Source of the DNA: Andrena cerasifolii
Lineage: Eukaryota; Arthropoda; Insecta; Hymenoptera; Andrenidae
Length of the DNA: 64,000 nucleotides
Direction of reading: 5' to 3'
Assembly (NCBI RefSeq): GCF_050908995.1
Contig: NC_135120.1
Span: 20,845,433 to 20,909,432, forward strand
Within the stretch, counting starts at the first letter, position 1, and the number at the start of each line of letters is the position of its first letter. Position numbers and translations under genes: made by a program. Below the pieces are notes generated by a model, which did not search any database, was not told the DNA's origin, and worked only from the letters and a program-made list of their open reading frames with translations. Below, piece after piece: positions 48,401-60,600 of this stretch.

Positions 48401-49764
48401 GCGATGAATTGGACATCTCACTTTCATGAGATCGATCATGGTGCCTATATTGGTAGGGTTTGCGAATTTTCTCAATGTTTCAATTTTAAAAATGACTAGT
48501 GGAAAAACGGTACAATTTCAGGTTTAAAATTAACTACTACCTTTGAATGTTGTGTAATGCATTATTTATCTAATTGGAATTTCATTTGAAATTATAGAAA
48601 AATACGAAAATTACTAAAATTATTAAAAAAATAATAATAATAATTGAGCTTATGAATCGCAACAGAAGCAAACAAGATAAGGATTCTTAAATAAAAAAAT
48701 AAGATATCGCTTCTTTGGTGGACTTTGTTAAATAGCATTAAATTTACTACATAGATGACATATAGCTAGATCTGTTGCTAAAGTTACATATATTTTCATT
48801 TTGTAATAAATACACATTTCCATATATTTCCATGTGAATGTTATAAATACTAATTTCCACATATTTTTATTTTCATTTTCTTGCTTTTATGTAAGCAAGA
48901 CTCGCTTTAAGCAGTATATGAATATGTAGTTTGTAGTTAAATCTTACTTAATTTTCACTTTTTTCAACTGTGATTTGAAGTAGCTAATCCTCACACAAAT
49001 TAATTTCTGAAGATAATTTCAGATTCAGGATTAAAAACAGCATTACTTTGTCACCACTCATTTTGAAATTTTCAAAAATTTTAAATTTACCCATCAAATT
49101 GACACACCCTACTTTATTGGTGTTGTGTGGCATGATTTATTGGCAGGCTTTATCCACAAAGTTAATTGGGTAGTAGAGCTCGTAAGGAGAATAATGTACA
49201 TTAAGCCCCTGTTACATGAGCTAAATCGAGTTTTTATTCTCATACAATTTGGGTTGCCACTTCAGGTAGGATATCTCTTTTTCAGGTATTTCTTCTGGCC
49301 GGAGCAGTAGCCTCTCATAAGTTCGTCGTCAGTTTTTGTTTGGGATTGGAGTTAGCTGGGGTAAGCAATTCCCTTTTCAGGCTCATATCAGCGATCTTCA
49401 CGTTTTCTGCCGGGTCGGCGGTTGGTATAGGGGTTGGGATGTTAACGTTACGTGTAAGTACTCTGCATAATGGAAATATACCCTGCATACACGGTCTCTT
49501 ATCATTTAGTAACTATTTCATGCGACACTAATCAAAATACTACGATCTGCGCAGGTGAATAAAAGTTGGATGCAGATAATTCTGCCGGTTCTGCAAGGCT
49601 TAGCTGGTGGTACGCTGCTTTACGCGACGGTCAGCGAAATACTGCCCAGAGAAAGGGCGAGGTGGCACAGGAGCTCGCGACGTTTCGCGGGCGTTCTGCA
49701 ATTCTTCTCCGTGATCGTCGGTTTCGTCCTTATTTTTCTACTGAATAGCTATGTGGGCACGTGA
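45009..49764 (+). CDS. ZIP1: ZIP (SLC39) family zinc transporter, four coding exons
   Basis: A multi-pass membrane protein that, by family, brings zinc into the cytosol across the plasma or a vesicle membrane. Coding exons are 45009-45403, 47971-48313, 49286-49453 and 49555-49764, giving 371 residues with a TGA stop; human ZIP1 has 324. The exon junctions keep the frame (phase 2, 0, 0). TM1-3 lie at about residues 8-30, 41-62 and 74-95, with ZIP-type GGGVLLATAILHMLPE at 50-65. A His/Ser-rich cytoplasmic loop follows (about 97-218). TM4 carries the signature HSVLEGLAIGLQ at 230-241, with the transport-site His230 and Glu234. TM5 holds ASHKF (His257), TM6 GSAVGIGVGM, TM7 QGLAGGTLLY and TM8 the hydrophobic end before NSYVGT. 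An alternative donor at 45365 also keeps the frame and gives 358 residues. The start follows TTTGAAAA, a good insect context. The ZIP1/2/3 subgroup is clear from the signature; exact orthology among them is my inference. Confidence 0.93.
46383..47169. mobile_element. Fold-back element inside ZIP intron 1
   Basis: Arms of about 235 bp (left) and 310 bp (right) pair closely. Ends are ACAAGTAAACAATCGCTTAT and the inverse of ACAAGCAAACATTCACTTTT. Shared inner words include TGCAATGGACCTA and AATTTCCTAAGGTAGTTCTC. The right arm has about 80 extra bases that the left arm lacks. No clear target duplication or coding frame. Confidence 0.8.
47971..48313 (+). CDS. ZIP1: ZIP transporter coding exon 2 (cytoplasmic loop and TM4)
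   Basis: Follows TTTTCGATTGCAG and ends CCGAG/GTGGGT. It encodes NRCGSHSHQ and a Ser/His-rich loop, then TM4 with HSVLEGLAIGLQ. Histidines in SHSHQ and CHGSHS may bind zinc, as the loop histidines do in other ZIPs. Confidence 0.92.
48456..49109 (+). mobile_element. TA-flanked DNA transposon (family 4), complete copy in ZIP intron 2
   Basis: TA at 48454-48455 and 49110-49111. The left end GGGTTTGCGAATTTT and the inverse of the right end (GGGTGTGTCAATTTG) form the terminal repeat. The first 300 bp match 35058-35326. It occupies about two-thirds of the 972-bp intron. No coding frame. Confidence 0.75.
49286..49453 (+). CDS. ZIP1: ZIP transporter coding exon 3 (TM5-TM6)
   Basis: Follows CTCTTTTTCAG and ends TTACGT/GTAAGT. 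56 whole codons encode VFLLAGAVASHKF, FCLGLELAG and GSAVGIGVGM. It contains an internal GTAAGC...TTTTCAG pair only 20 nt apart (49361-49380) that is not an intron: the reading frame runs through it with the expected ZIP spacing. Confidence 0.92.
49555..49764 (+). CDS. ZIP1: ZIP transporter terminal coding exon (TM7-TM8)
   Basis: Follows GATCTGCGCAG across a 101-bp intron. Encodes VNKSWMQIILPVLQGLAGGT through the C-terminal membrane segment and ends NSYVGT-stop. ZIP proteins typically end within a few residues of TM8, as here. Confidence 0.93.
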   Translation: MNKSWMQIILPVLQGLAGGTLLYATVSEILPRERARWHRSSRRFAGVLQFFSVIVGFVLIFLLNSYVGT

Positions 49765-49795
49765 GCCTGTAAACCTGTGTGCATCCTTTCGACAC

Positions 49796-49801
49796 AATAA
49801 A
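49796..49801 (+). terminator. Polyadenylation signal of the ZIP gene
   Basis: Canonical AATAAA 32 bp after the stop codon. A second AATAAA lies near 49880, so the 3' untranslated region is probably short. Confidence 0.65.
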
Positions 49802-52603
49802 TCGCGCGAAAAAAACGAAAATTCCAATGGACGATTATGAAAGGCTTAAAGAAAACGAGGAAAAAATACAGGTGGCTTTCGGAATAAATTCTCTCTAGAA
49901 CCTATCTTTGCTCCATGCAGAAGTATGAATCGCTAATGCGTGTAACGGCGGTTGGAAAGCATCGTATTGGGGAGGAAGGTAGAAATCGGGATACTGGGAA
50001 AGGGATTGAGAAGGGAAATACGTAGTTTAAATATTCGATAAAAATAGAACGCTGCAATGAAGTCGGTACAATGTTTTAATCGATGATGCGTTTATCCGCC
50101 CTCTTTACATACGCATACATTCACAGTTGGCTCTCTGAAAAATTGCTACTGTGCCAATAACAATATCCACAATTTTAATGTATACGATAAATTTAATCAA
50201 GGATATGTTATATCGATATTCAGGTGTGGCCTTTTTTTCATTGTGATTGGAATTGGAACTTTCACGTGCCACAGTGTATCACAGCGTACTGTTGATATTT
50301 ACTATTATTATACGAATTTCACATCGTATCGAGTTAATTGCCACGTAAATGAATTATTACAGCTGGCAACTTGATCGTATCGACATTGAGAATTAATTAA
50401 TATTGCAGTAATAGGTTTACCGTGTTACTCGTTCATTGATACTCTTTCTCCGAGCTGCGGCAAGAATCGATGTGGTTGAAATTAATGGAACTCGAAATTT
50501 ATTCGTCGTTGGGGACCCTCTTGTCTGTATTGCGTAAACTGTTGCCTCCTTGACAACGATCCCCCTGGAATAAAATTACTTGGTACACAACAGCGCGAGC
50601 GGTTTCGTACAGGAAGTTGTATCATTCTTTTTACTCCAGCAACTTCTAACGAGATGAAGTCCTCGGGGTCTGCGTGCCTTCGAGATCTATCTTGACACGA
50701 TTACTTGCCTCAACGTCGGATCCTCGCTTTAACTCTGAGCAATCCCCCATGAAATGGGACCAAAATTTTCAGACGAGTCTAACAAGTATCTTCGATTTAC
50801 GCTTTCGACTTTTATAACATAAATCAATACGGTTCTATCGCGGAGCAAAGTTCTCTTTCTTAGTATCTTCCCTAGTTTGCGCGCAGGATGTTTGAATTAG
50901 AAATCATGATCGATGATTGTGTGTTTTCATGGGAAGTTTAATGGAATAGAAGTGACCTTTATGGATCACCGTATCGACCTATATACTGGGTAAGTTCTTC
51001 GGAGCTACATAAATCTTCATGTTTTTAAACGCCAGACTCTTATTTTTCAGAAATTACCTTTTCTGATTAGATCCAATCGTCGATCATTTGAACAGCATTC
51101 TTAGACTTTTGTCACGTGGAGCGAGCTTCTGAATTTGTCAAGTTTCTATTATTATGTTACAAGATGTACTGCAGAATACACGTAATTAGTTCTGAAACGA
51201 TGGATTCCCCATTTTTAGGTGAAAGTACGGTAAACGTCATTCTCGGGACATCAATTAGACTTTCTTAATTAAGGTCGCTTTCAGATTTCTACGAGTGTAA
51301 CAGCATGAGGTCTGTGCGAGACTGCGAGAGGGATGATTAATTTTTCTGGTGTCTACTGATGCATTATTCGAGTAACGTTTCATGAAAAATGAATCGCGAT
51401 AGTCGAGGATCTATCATCGCTTTGACGGCCGTTCTTATAGGTCGGTGGCAATGAAGCTTGTAGCGAAATTTTTCAATTTCCTTTCGTTATCTTTGCCTCT
51501 GCTATCGCGCTCCGAAACCTGTAAAGTCTCCATCGTAGCGTAAAGCATTAAGGCGGTCAGTACGTCTAATTGAATTGTTGTGTGTGAATGGAACTGAATG
51601 GTGAGTATACCTATTCTATAAAAGTAACCCTCGTTGCATATGTATATCGATATTGAATAAATTATTTCTTTTTTCACATCCTTGTTTAGTTTAACGTTCT
51701 GCTCCATAATTGCAATTACCAAGAAAAAGGGAGCGCTCTTTTAAGACGAAAGGAAAAGGGCCATTGTTTGGTTTCGTTACGCGCCTCTCGAATAAGATTC
51801 CAGACTCCCCGTAAGTGCTTCCACTCAATTTCGCCGAACAATATTTTATTTACGGTTCCCGAGTCGCGGAAATACATTTCCTTAGCCTAAGACTTTAATA
51901 CCACCACGATATTTATGGCTTTTTAGGGCGAGGAAACTTCAGTCGAACTTTTCACTAGGGTGCTACGCTTCCTTTTATTGATAAACGATATTTCATAAGT
52001 TCAGATACATCATTCTCCTCGCGCCATATAAGTGGATATTCAGAGGCAGAAAGAGAGGAAAAAAGGCATTGAACAAACTGCTACAACGTGAACCAATAAT
52101 TCACTCTACCTACACGATACGCGTAATACATTGGCGCTAGGTGAAATATCGAGCTCTCTTTTTGTGTAACGTTTCGTGTAAGGATATTATTTATCGAGGA
52201 TTAAAAATGGTATTACCTTTCGAAGTAATCGCCAGGAATTTCGTCCCTGCAGGTTGTAGGAGAAAGAAGCCCAATTCCTCTTCCGGCGTTCGCAGAGCTT
52301 GCAAGCTTAACTGTTCAGTAATTTACCTTTGGATTTTCAAGAATTTGACGAGGCACTAACTTCCTTCATCCCACTATATTTTACGGTGGCAATAATTACG
52401 CGAAGAGCTTCTTTACATCCCACCACGGGGACTTCGAATTTCCTACTGTCCTTCGCGCCCACTTCCGGCTGGAAGCTCGCAATCGTCAGACAATCATCCA
52501 CGGCGCGATGTGTGAAATCTGAATGTATCTGGCGATGTTTCCTTTTGTCCCTTCCCGTCCGCTGAAACAGCTCCGAAGCAAGGCTTAACCCATTCGCTGG
52601 CAT
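49802..52603. other. Non-coding stretch downstream of the ZIP gene
   Basis: Moderately AT-rich unique sequence. No gene, RNA or repeat recognised. Confidence 0.45.
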
Positions 52604-52607
52604 TTAA

Positions 52608-53330
52608 GGGGTCATGCTCAGTCAGGAGGCCGAAAAAAAGGGTGGTCTTTGGAAATTTTTTACTCAAAAGCTATAACACCTTTCTCAAAAAATCTTTTTT
52701 CCTTTTAAGGATTGCATCTAGTACCGTGCATCGTAATTTTTTTATTTAAAAATATTTATTAATAACTAAGTTATTGTCCATCACTCGAAGGTTCTCTAAA
52801 AAAAGGGCTTCTGCGGTGACCACTGCTGCTCGAAAGTCGATCATCTAAAATAAAAAATTCAAAAGAATTTACTTATTATATTATATTGTCTAGTATTTGA
52901 ATGAAGGATTTTTTTATCCCGTGCTTAGTTTTCTTTTAATTGACGAAAATCAGGCACGATTTATGATAAAAATTGAAACTTTAATTTTAAACATCAGCCA
53001 TTTTTTCCCAAATCAATATTTCGAAAAATCCTTCGTTCAAATACTAGATAATATAATACAATAAGTAAATTCTTTTGAATTTTTTATTTTAGATGCTCGA
53101 CTTTCGAGCAGCAGTGGTCACCGCAGAAGCCTTTATTTTTATAGAACCTTCGAGTGATGGACAATAACTTAGTTATTGATAAATATTTTTAAATAAAAAA
53201 ATTACGATGCACGGTACTAGATGCAATCCTTAAAAGGAAAAAAGATTTTTTGAGAAATGTGTTATAGCTTTTGAGTAAAAAATTTCCAAAGTCCACCCTT
53301 TCTTTCGGCCTCCTGACTGAGCGTGATCCC
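52608..53330. mobile_element. TTAA-flanked fold-back element, copy 3 (family 1, best preserved arms)
   Basis: TTAA at 52604-52607 and 53331-53334. Arms of about 320 bp pair almost throughout. The ends GGGGTCATGCTCAGTCAGGA and GGGATCACGCTCAGTCAGGA differ at two positions. GCGGTGACCACTG starts 205 bp from the left end, and its inverse ends 206 bp from the right end. ATCATCTAAAATAAAAAATT next to the motif is shared with copies 1 and 2. No coding frame. A piggyBac relationship is inferred from the TTAA target and the GGG start. Confidence 0.85.
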
Positions 53331-53334
53331 TTAA

Positions 53335-54145
53335 AGCGCACAGGTCTCGCAGCGTGCAATTTGCCAAATGGAGGTGAGCCGTATTTTCACGGGGCCCTCT
53401 CTTTCGAGGGAAAGCTTCTTATCCCACGATCAGCCAATGATAATTCCAACAGTACGATTATAAAGTCTATTCGAACGTTTTCTTTCCGCCGTCCAGGAAT
53501 CTTTCTCCCTGGCGGAATGGTTAAACGTAATTAGATAGCGAGCATTCAATCCATTAACGGAGTAACTTAAACCTGGCGTCTTGGAGTACACTCGAGGCCC
53601 TTTGTTCCGTTGCATTCTCCACTTGCAATCGCATTCGTATGCTGCAGCAGGCACGAATTTATCTTGTTCCGTTTAAAAGGCGGTCAGTAATTTAAATCGC
53701 CAACGATCGTTCTTCGTCGAGGAGCCGGAGTTTCTTGGCTCAGCCGTCGTTGCTGGGACCTTTCTACGTGCGTTCACAAATGAAGTACCTGCTGGTCGTA
53801 AGTTCGAGGCCCAACCTTTGGCGAACGGAAAGTAGGTCGTCTTACGGAAATATTTAGTAAATCGTGCGTAAGGTTTCTTGCGAAGCTCGAGGCTTCTATT
53901 TATTTTATTTGTAGGGACGATAGAGAAAGGTATATAGAATCGGCTCGTTAGTTTCCGAGAAATCATGCTGACCAGTTTGAAAAATGTAGTTTCGAGAGAA
54001 ACGCGTTTAAAATTAATCGTCAAATCAATCCGTTACCCGCATGTTTTACTTCAAATCTAACCATCGTTAATATTTCGAATTTCTCAACAATTTCAACAGA
54101 ATTCCCAAGAACCTCCATACCAATAGAAAATATATTAAACAAGAA
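53335..54145. other. Non-coding stretch
   Basis: No gene or repeat recognised. Confidence 0.45.
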
Positions 54146-54157
54146 AAATTAAAAAAA

Positions 54158-54292
54158 TTAAAAAACCCGACTGCTTAAAAAACATTAAAAAAATTAATTT
54201 TTAATTTAATTTTTCTATTAATATAATTTTTTTAATATTTTTTTTATTAATTTAATTTTTTAATGTTGTTTTAAGCAGTCGGGTTTTTTAAT
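54158..54292. repeat. AT-rich hairpin with CCCGACTGCTTAA arms
   Basis: ATTAAAAAACCCGACTGCTT on the left is inverted exactly on the right (AAGCAGTCGGGTTTTTTAAT). The arms continue through ACATTAAAAAAATT-like sequence to an A/T-only loop. It is probably a very small MITE or the remains of one. Confidence 0.75.
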
Positions 54293-54299
54293 ATTTTAC

Positions 54300-56680
54300 A
54301 TTTTTATTTAATTTTTTTTAATGTTTTTTTATTTTTTTTATATCCTATTACATTCGGAACGTCAAGACAATTCTAAAGACACCTCATTTGTCCAATCGGT
54401 GCATCCGTACAGACTCTAGAGCGTAACATGGACATACATACATAGCCTGATAAACACAATACCCTCCTTTGCATGCCGCAGTCGGGTAAAAAACAATGTT
54501 TCGAACGGATATCCCCTTGAGGAGAAAAGCATTGGATTCTGTTTGAAATTTTGGTCATTGGTAGATTCGAACTCCGAGGCAGGTTTAAGTACCTACGTCT
54601 GATAAATCTATTCGCTCTATCCTGACTGGTCATCACTTTTAAAAAACATCCTATTCTTCAGGCATGGCTATCTCTCCTCCCTGAAAAGTGAATTCACTCC
54701 ACGATCTATCAAACTCAGGAATATTTCACCATCGATTTATCCTCACCCACGCCTGAATCCATATTTCCGCCACTTTTTGGAAATCAATGTCAGTCTTCTC
54801 TAGGCTTAGCTATCTATCATTTTGAACTTAATAAGTTTCAGAACCTATCAAGATCTCGTACTGCATACGTAACCAGCCACTTTAATCTAGTTTTATGCGC
54901 TGGGAATTTTACTTGTAAGAGTATCTATATTCTAAAAATTATTAATCCAGCATTCGTTAGATTTGGTAGGACGCTTATAAATAATCGCTCGGGATTGCGT
55001 TCCAATTGCGATCAGGTAATCCGATGTGAAATTTGCGCGTCGAATAGTGTATTTCGATGGCTCGTAAAGGACAATATTTATACAGGCACGAATTAATCTC
55101 GTCCATATTAACATCCATAAATATCACTTTCTTTGCTCAGCATGAGTCGCGATGAAAGCTAATAAATATCCAGGCACATTCCAAAATCCACATATTCCAA
55201 CGTGAAAATAAAAGGGCAGAAAATATCGTTAAATATTAATACCATTTCCAATTTCAATTTCACTTACCGAGTACCGCTCTTCATTTTCAGAGTACGTCCG
55301 CAGAATTCAAGCACACCCCATCAAATATTGCCCGGAATACGTACGCCGGGCCTGGCGCCACTATTGACGATATTATAATTCCACGGCACAAAGAATATTA
55401 AATCATTGGGGAACTTGGAATGGACGATACTGCAAAGAGGTGAATCGATTAAGGGTGCGGAACAGGAGCTCCAAACTGAATCCCAGTAATTCACTAGCAA
55501 TAATAGCATCGAAATTTCATTTCCGTCTAATTGCTGGTCGTTCGACGGTCGAGTCGAGCGATTCCCGAGATTCTCGGTGCGCACCGTTCCCGTCCGTGTT
55601 CTCCAGGCGCCCACGATTATCGATTTTTACCTTACACACTGCAGAACCGAAAACTTTTTGCGGGTTACCGCCGCGATAGATAAGCACGGGCTCTTCGATA
55701 CTCGATGGTGTATCAGATTACATCAAGTTCACTGCCGCCGTTGTGTTTGCACGGTATTGAAGGTGTATCGTGAGGCGGGCAGCCGTATTTCGATCCCTTA
55801 TTTGGAAAATCGGGCTCGATAGAGTAGTCGCGAGCTTCGGCGTGACCTACAAAGAGGATCTTATGAAATCTCCTCAAAATTTTCTATGCTAAAGGTGAAC
55901 CAAACTCGGTCACTCTAACTGTGTCTAGTGTCTGTTTACAAATGTACGTCAACTATTCGTGCACGGTCGGTTGGTCCTATTAAGCGGTATGTGGCGTTTG
56001 CTACCGTCGATGCGAGATAATGTAGTTTTAATCGTTTTAAAACACCTACTTAGTTTAATAGTACACAGGGGGCTGTTCTGGTGGAGAAATGATCCGGTTA
56101 ACAGGTTAATTGACAACAGGGCAATGTTGTCTTTGATTGATTGGCGATAACGTCAGCAGCGCTCCCACTTACGAGGTACATCAATATCCCGAGGGATGGG
56201 GACCGTAAATAATATAAAACGGGACGATAAAATTGACGCGAACAGCGTGTCGGTCGATGGGTTACACGGCAATCCGAAATTCAAAACGTTTCGGACACGC
56301 CTCATCAATTTTACCTTAATTGCTTTATTAGATCCCCTCCCTCGCCTCCCCCTCGCAATAGCCGGGGTTGAATAAATCCCGAAATTAATAGTCTAAATAG
56401 GTCCCCGCAAGTTACGACGATAATGAAGTGCAAACTACGCTCCATTAATAATTATACGACGCGCAGCTTGCGGAGATGAAGCCGCTAGTTGTATACACTC
56501 CGTCAGCGCGGCGTTGTAAGTCGAAACCGCGTTGAATTTTCCCAGAGAGAGAGCGATACAGGCAACGTTGTTAGTCTCAACAACACTCCAGGTATAATTG
56601 CGCAACGCTCGAAACGGAATTTTCGCGACAGTGCGCGCGCGGGATATGCGCTATCTTCAATCGGGGTTTCCTGCTTTCGA
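54300..56680. other. Non-coding stretch
   Basis: Short frames only. No gene or repeat recognised. Confidence 0.45.
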
Positions 56681-56691
56681 TCTATCAGCAC

Positions 56692-57597
56692 CAGGGCTTG
56701 AATAGGTTTCGAAAATTACTGTTTCAAACTGTTATATAAAGGTTCTGCCTGAAAGAGTTATGAAGAACCTTTATTGGGAATAATCGTTATAAAGAACCGA
56801 AATATCAGACTATATAAGTTACGGTTCCTATATAGCTCTATAACTTTTATTTTTTAGGTTCTATATAAGTTACAAAGATATATAGAACCGATTCTCGTAA
56901 CGATTGTACAGAATTTTACAGTAAATGAAATCACAACATATTACAGCTATAGATTACTCTGTGTAACCAAATTGTTTAAATATTATTATAAATAAGTAAG
57001 CAAATATATATTATGTACACATTTGTACATATGTATATGTATACACTCGGCGGTATGCAAGGGTCACTTGTATAGAACTTAAAAAATAAAAGCTATAGAA
57101 CCTAAAAAATAAAAGTTATAGAACCTAAAAAATAAAAGTTATAGAACCTAAAAAATAAAAGTTATAGAACCTAAAAAATAAAAGTTATAGAACCTAAAAA
57201 ATAAAAATTATAGAACCTAAAAAATAAAAGTTACAGAACCTAAAAAATAAAAGTTACAGAACCTAAAAAATAAAAGTTATAGAACCTAAAAAATAAAGGT
57301 TATAGAACCAAAAAAATAAAAGTTATAGAACCTAAAAAATAAAAGTTATAGAACCTAAAAAATAAAAGTTATAGAACCTAAAAAATAAAAGTTATAGAAC
57401 CTAAAAAATAAAAGTTATAGAACCTAAAAAATAAAAGTTATAGAACCTAAAAAATAAAAGTTATAGAGCTTCATAGGAACCGTAACTTATACTTATATAG
57501 TCTGATATTTAGGTTCTTTATAACAATTATTCCGAATAAAGGTTCTTCATAACTCTTTCAAGAACCGAAATCTTTATAATAACGGTTTCAAGCCCTG
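56692..57597. mobile_element. Non-autonomous hAT-like transposon with perfect 8-bp target duplication and internal minisatellite
   Basis: Flanked by ATCAGCAC on both sides (56684-56691 and 57598-57605). Ends are CAGGGCTTGAA and its inverse. The arms share long inverted stretches such as GAGTTATGAAGAACCTTTAT and ATATCAGACTATATAAG. Between them is an array of 23-bp units. The perfect 8-bp duplication and CAGGG end are diagnostic of hAT. No transposase frame in 906 bp. The perfect duplication suggests a fairly recent insertion. Confidence 0.92.
57071..57461 (+). repeat. Minisatellite, 17 units of 23 bp
   Basis: Unit starts TATAGAACCTAAAAAATAAA. 391 bases are exactly 17 x 23. Most units are identical, with scattered single changes (TATAGAACTT first unit, AAATTA and TTACAG variants). 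The unit equals the inverse of the inner part of the left arm (ACTTTTATTTTTTAGGTTCT), so the array grew from terminal-repeat sequence. Confidence 0.93.
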
Positions 57598-57605
57598 ATC
57601 AGCAC

Positions 57606-60600
57606 TGTCACCCATATAATGCGATTTGTAGTGGAATATTGTTTACGTTCGAGCATTCTTAGACACTGAAAGAAGCGAAGAGAAGATACTAAATAGTGAT
57701 TTATCTTGCCGCAGATTTCAGTTCCTATTTACATGTATCGTCCAGAATCTCGAGTAATTTGTCATGAAACAGAGAAGTAGCTTCTGAGTAGCTTTTAAGA
57801 GCTCGTGCAACTCCACTTTTTCATTCGACTTTCGGGAGATTCCGCGTCGAGTTTCCTCGCTTCTTGCTTCGATCTTCCTCGATCGATCATTGCAAACGAG
57901 TGACCGCGATGGGAAGCAGGAAATCCATTTTCCTCGTTGCTTTTCCCGCAGCTGCGGGAAAAGGAGAAAGATCATTCATTAGTCCCATTCGGGTCGCGTA
58001 ACCACCGCGAAACGGTCTTTCATTATTCGTGATATCGGGAAATATTTATAGTCGTTCACCCCGCGGAGAAAAGTGATAAAAGGCTCCCTCGAATTTTCTC
58101 ACGTCTCGAGAGATGTACGCGCACCCCCGTCCCACCTCACCGCCGTTTCTATCAATCTACCTCACCTCGCCTCCATCAGTTTTCATCCCCCCACCCCCCA
58201 CTTCCCGCGCAGATCTATTCTGAACTTCCTCGCCTCTATTCCATTTTATTTTACTCGATTTATCCGTAATTGAGAAAGATCCCTTTAAGGGGCGCGCGAA
58301 CAGTGACTTTCGCACTGAATCGAGCATCTAAATCGTAATTTCCCGAGCAAAATATTTCGCTGAAGGGGGAGCTGTACTGCAGCGGGCATTTCAATAAGCA
58401 GGATCTGCTTCTTTGTTAAAATGTTAAAACGAGCAGAGACTGTCATAGTCGTAATAAAAATTATAACGAGCGAAGTATTCACTTTTCCCTGCTTTATTGC
58501 TTCTTTCTGTTCCGGCGACCAGTCTCGTTGTTTATCCAACATCTTCTTCGTCATCTTCGTTTCTGGCGCCTCATTTTTCCTTCCGCCGGACACTTCTTCC
58601 CTTCGTTTGCCGTTATCGATCCAGGGTTATTTAATAGGACCCAGTTTCTCGAGCTATTTAGTCCACGGACGTGACACGTTCGGCGAGCAGGAAATTGGTC
58701 AGCTCGGACCGAAATAATGTTCCCTTCGGGTGGCGCAGTTGCGTCGCGGAATTCTATCAAGCGAAGTAGAACGACGCGATTAGGGAATGCCGTGGTCGCG
58801 CGAGTCCCCGCGCCAGTATCCTGGAATTGCGGTAGAAGTATTCGAGTGTTCGACGGTTGACGGACAAGCTTCATAGCTTTTCGCGTAATATCGGAACCTG
58901 TAGCCGTCCGTGAAAAGAAAGAAAAAAAAAAAACAATAAAAAGTTTAAATGCGCGAACGTACCAATAACGTTTCTATACCTTCGTTTCATTTCACCCGCA
59001 ATTCTACGCGAAAGCTATTACAGAAAATTTTGACCTAAAAGCTCACGATTACAATGCTTTGCATCCTGCAAGTTCAGGATACGAGAACTCTGGTAAAGCT
59101 CGAGATCAAAGATTTCCAATCTTAGAGTGTCAAGGAGGTATGAAAAAGAGCCCCGACCATCGCAAGCGCGAGGAAGAAAAGCTTCGATCTCCTGGCAGGC
59201 TAAAGATAAGAAAACCGTTTACTTTGGAAGTTTAAGGTCAAGAAGTCCTGATTCCTTTTCAAATGAATTCACCTATGTACACGTACATATGAATTCGTTC
59301 AATATCATCTTGTGAAGTATTGCACGAGCGAGATTATATCTGGAGGTATTTCGCTATGTCGAGGAACTCTCTCTCTCTGTTACTCTCGATACTAATTGGA
59401 CAGTTCGTTACTAGGGGAACGAGCTTGGATTGCACGGCATCGAAAATGAAGAGCCGATGAGATTTACTGGGAATGACTGGTATTTTAATGGGGCGAGTCT
59501 ATACCTTGAAATGACATTACCCCGGCTGTCCTTCCTTCACCCTTTCGGAATACCAACGGTGCCGTTCGATCGACGCCCGCCTAGGCTAGCTGACGTGCAA
59601 TATCGCGACACAGAAGTAGCACGGAACGGGCAAGGGAGCCGAAGACGAAGCAGCTGGTTGGGGAGGATGCCATGGACCAACGCCGCTCGTTAAAGGCTAT
59701 CGCGTACCATTCTTCTCACGTTTAATCGCTTGTCTCGCTGTGTTGAGACCCCCGGCTCACCTTGGTCAACCCGGGAATAGCTATTCATTTTCGACTCTGG
59801 GCAGAGGAGAAGAAGGCAGGGATGAAACCTTCCACGCTTTAATTCAATACGTAAATATTTCGCGAATATCTCTCGTCCCGCCACTTGAATCAATTCACGA
59901 CCCACTTTCTGTTTTGCAAATATTGGCTGTCGTTTTACTGCTGATTCTCGGCTGAAGAGAAGAACTGAATGAATAATCAACGGCGCGGCTCGTTTGCAAT
60001 GCATATACGGGAAGCTAAGAAATACTTCGCAGCGGCTGAACTGCACCGTCTTCAACACCGGGGCCCATCTCGCCGAGGGATCCTTGTTAGCCCTATTGCA
60101 ATCCAATCGCAAGGTTTTAATTACTTTTGCCCTGGCTAATACTCAGTTGGCACCAGTCAATTTGGGGATGCAAATTATTCTGCATTATACATTTAGGAAG
60201 GCAGGTATTAAAATAGCAGTCCCTGGAGTAGGATTAACTGATGCTGGGAACGTCTTCGTAGTAATTGGCACCGTGAAGTCTGTCTTCGTAGAAATAGCTG
60301 CCGGATGACTTCGGTATCCTTAGTTCCCATGTCGTTATCCTCGATAGAGGGAACGGCCTGAAATTGTGCAAGGTAATGTAGATTCTAAGCCGCGCTCATG
60401 CTTGACAAACGACGTGCACAAGTGAGCCATTTTCTTTCTTCATTTGCGGATCCCACTTGTCCAGCTCGTTTGAAGTCGTGCAATTAATCATACCGGGTCA
60501 AGCGGCGCGCATTTAATGAGATCTACAGCGCGTGCGCTCATGCTAGGCTTGACCGAACGATTGCAATTTTTTCAGCATACAATCGCCTGTCATTTTCATT

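Noticed and set aside
49258..49265. Alternative acceptor CACTTCAG upstream of ZIP exon 3
   Set aside because: Using it would add 20 bases and shift the frame against the clear VFLLAGAVASHKF segment.
49361..49380. GTAAGC...TTTTCAG pair inside ZIP exon 3
   Set aside because: A 20-nt intron is too short to splice, and removing it would break the frame. The read-through peptide has the expected TM5-TM6 spacing.
59994..60308. 104-codon frame with hydrophobic C-terminal half
   Set aside because: No family resemblance, no splice signals at its edges, and the surrounding sequence looks like ordinary non-coding DNA.
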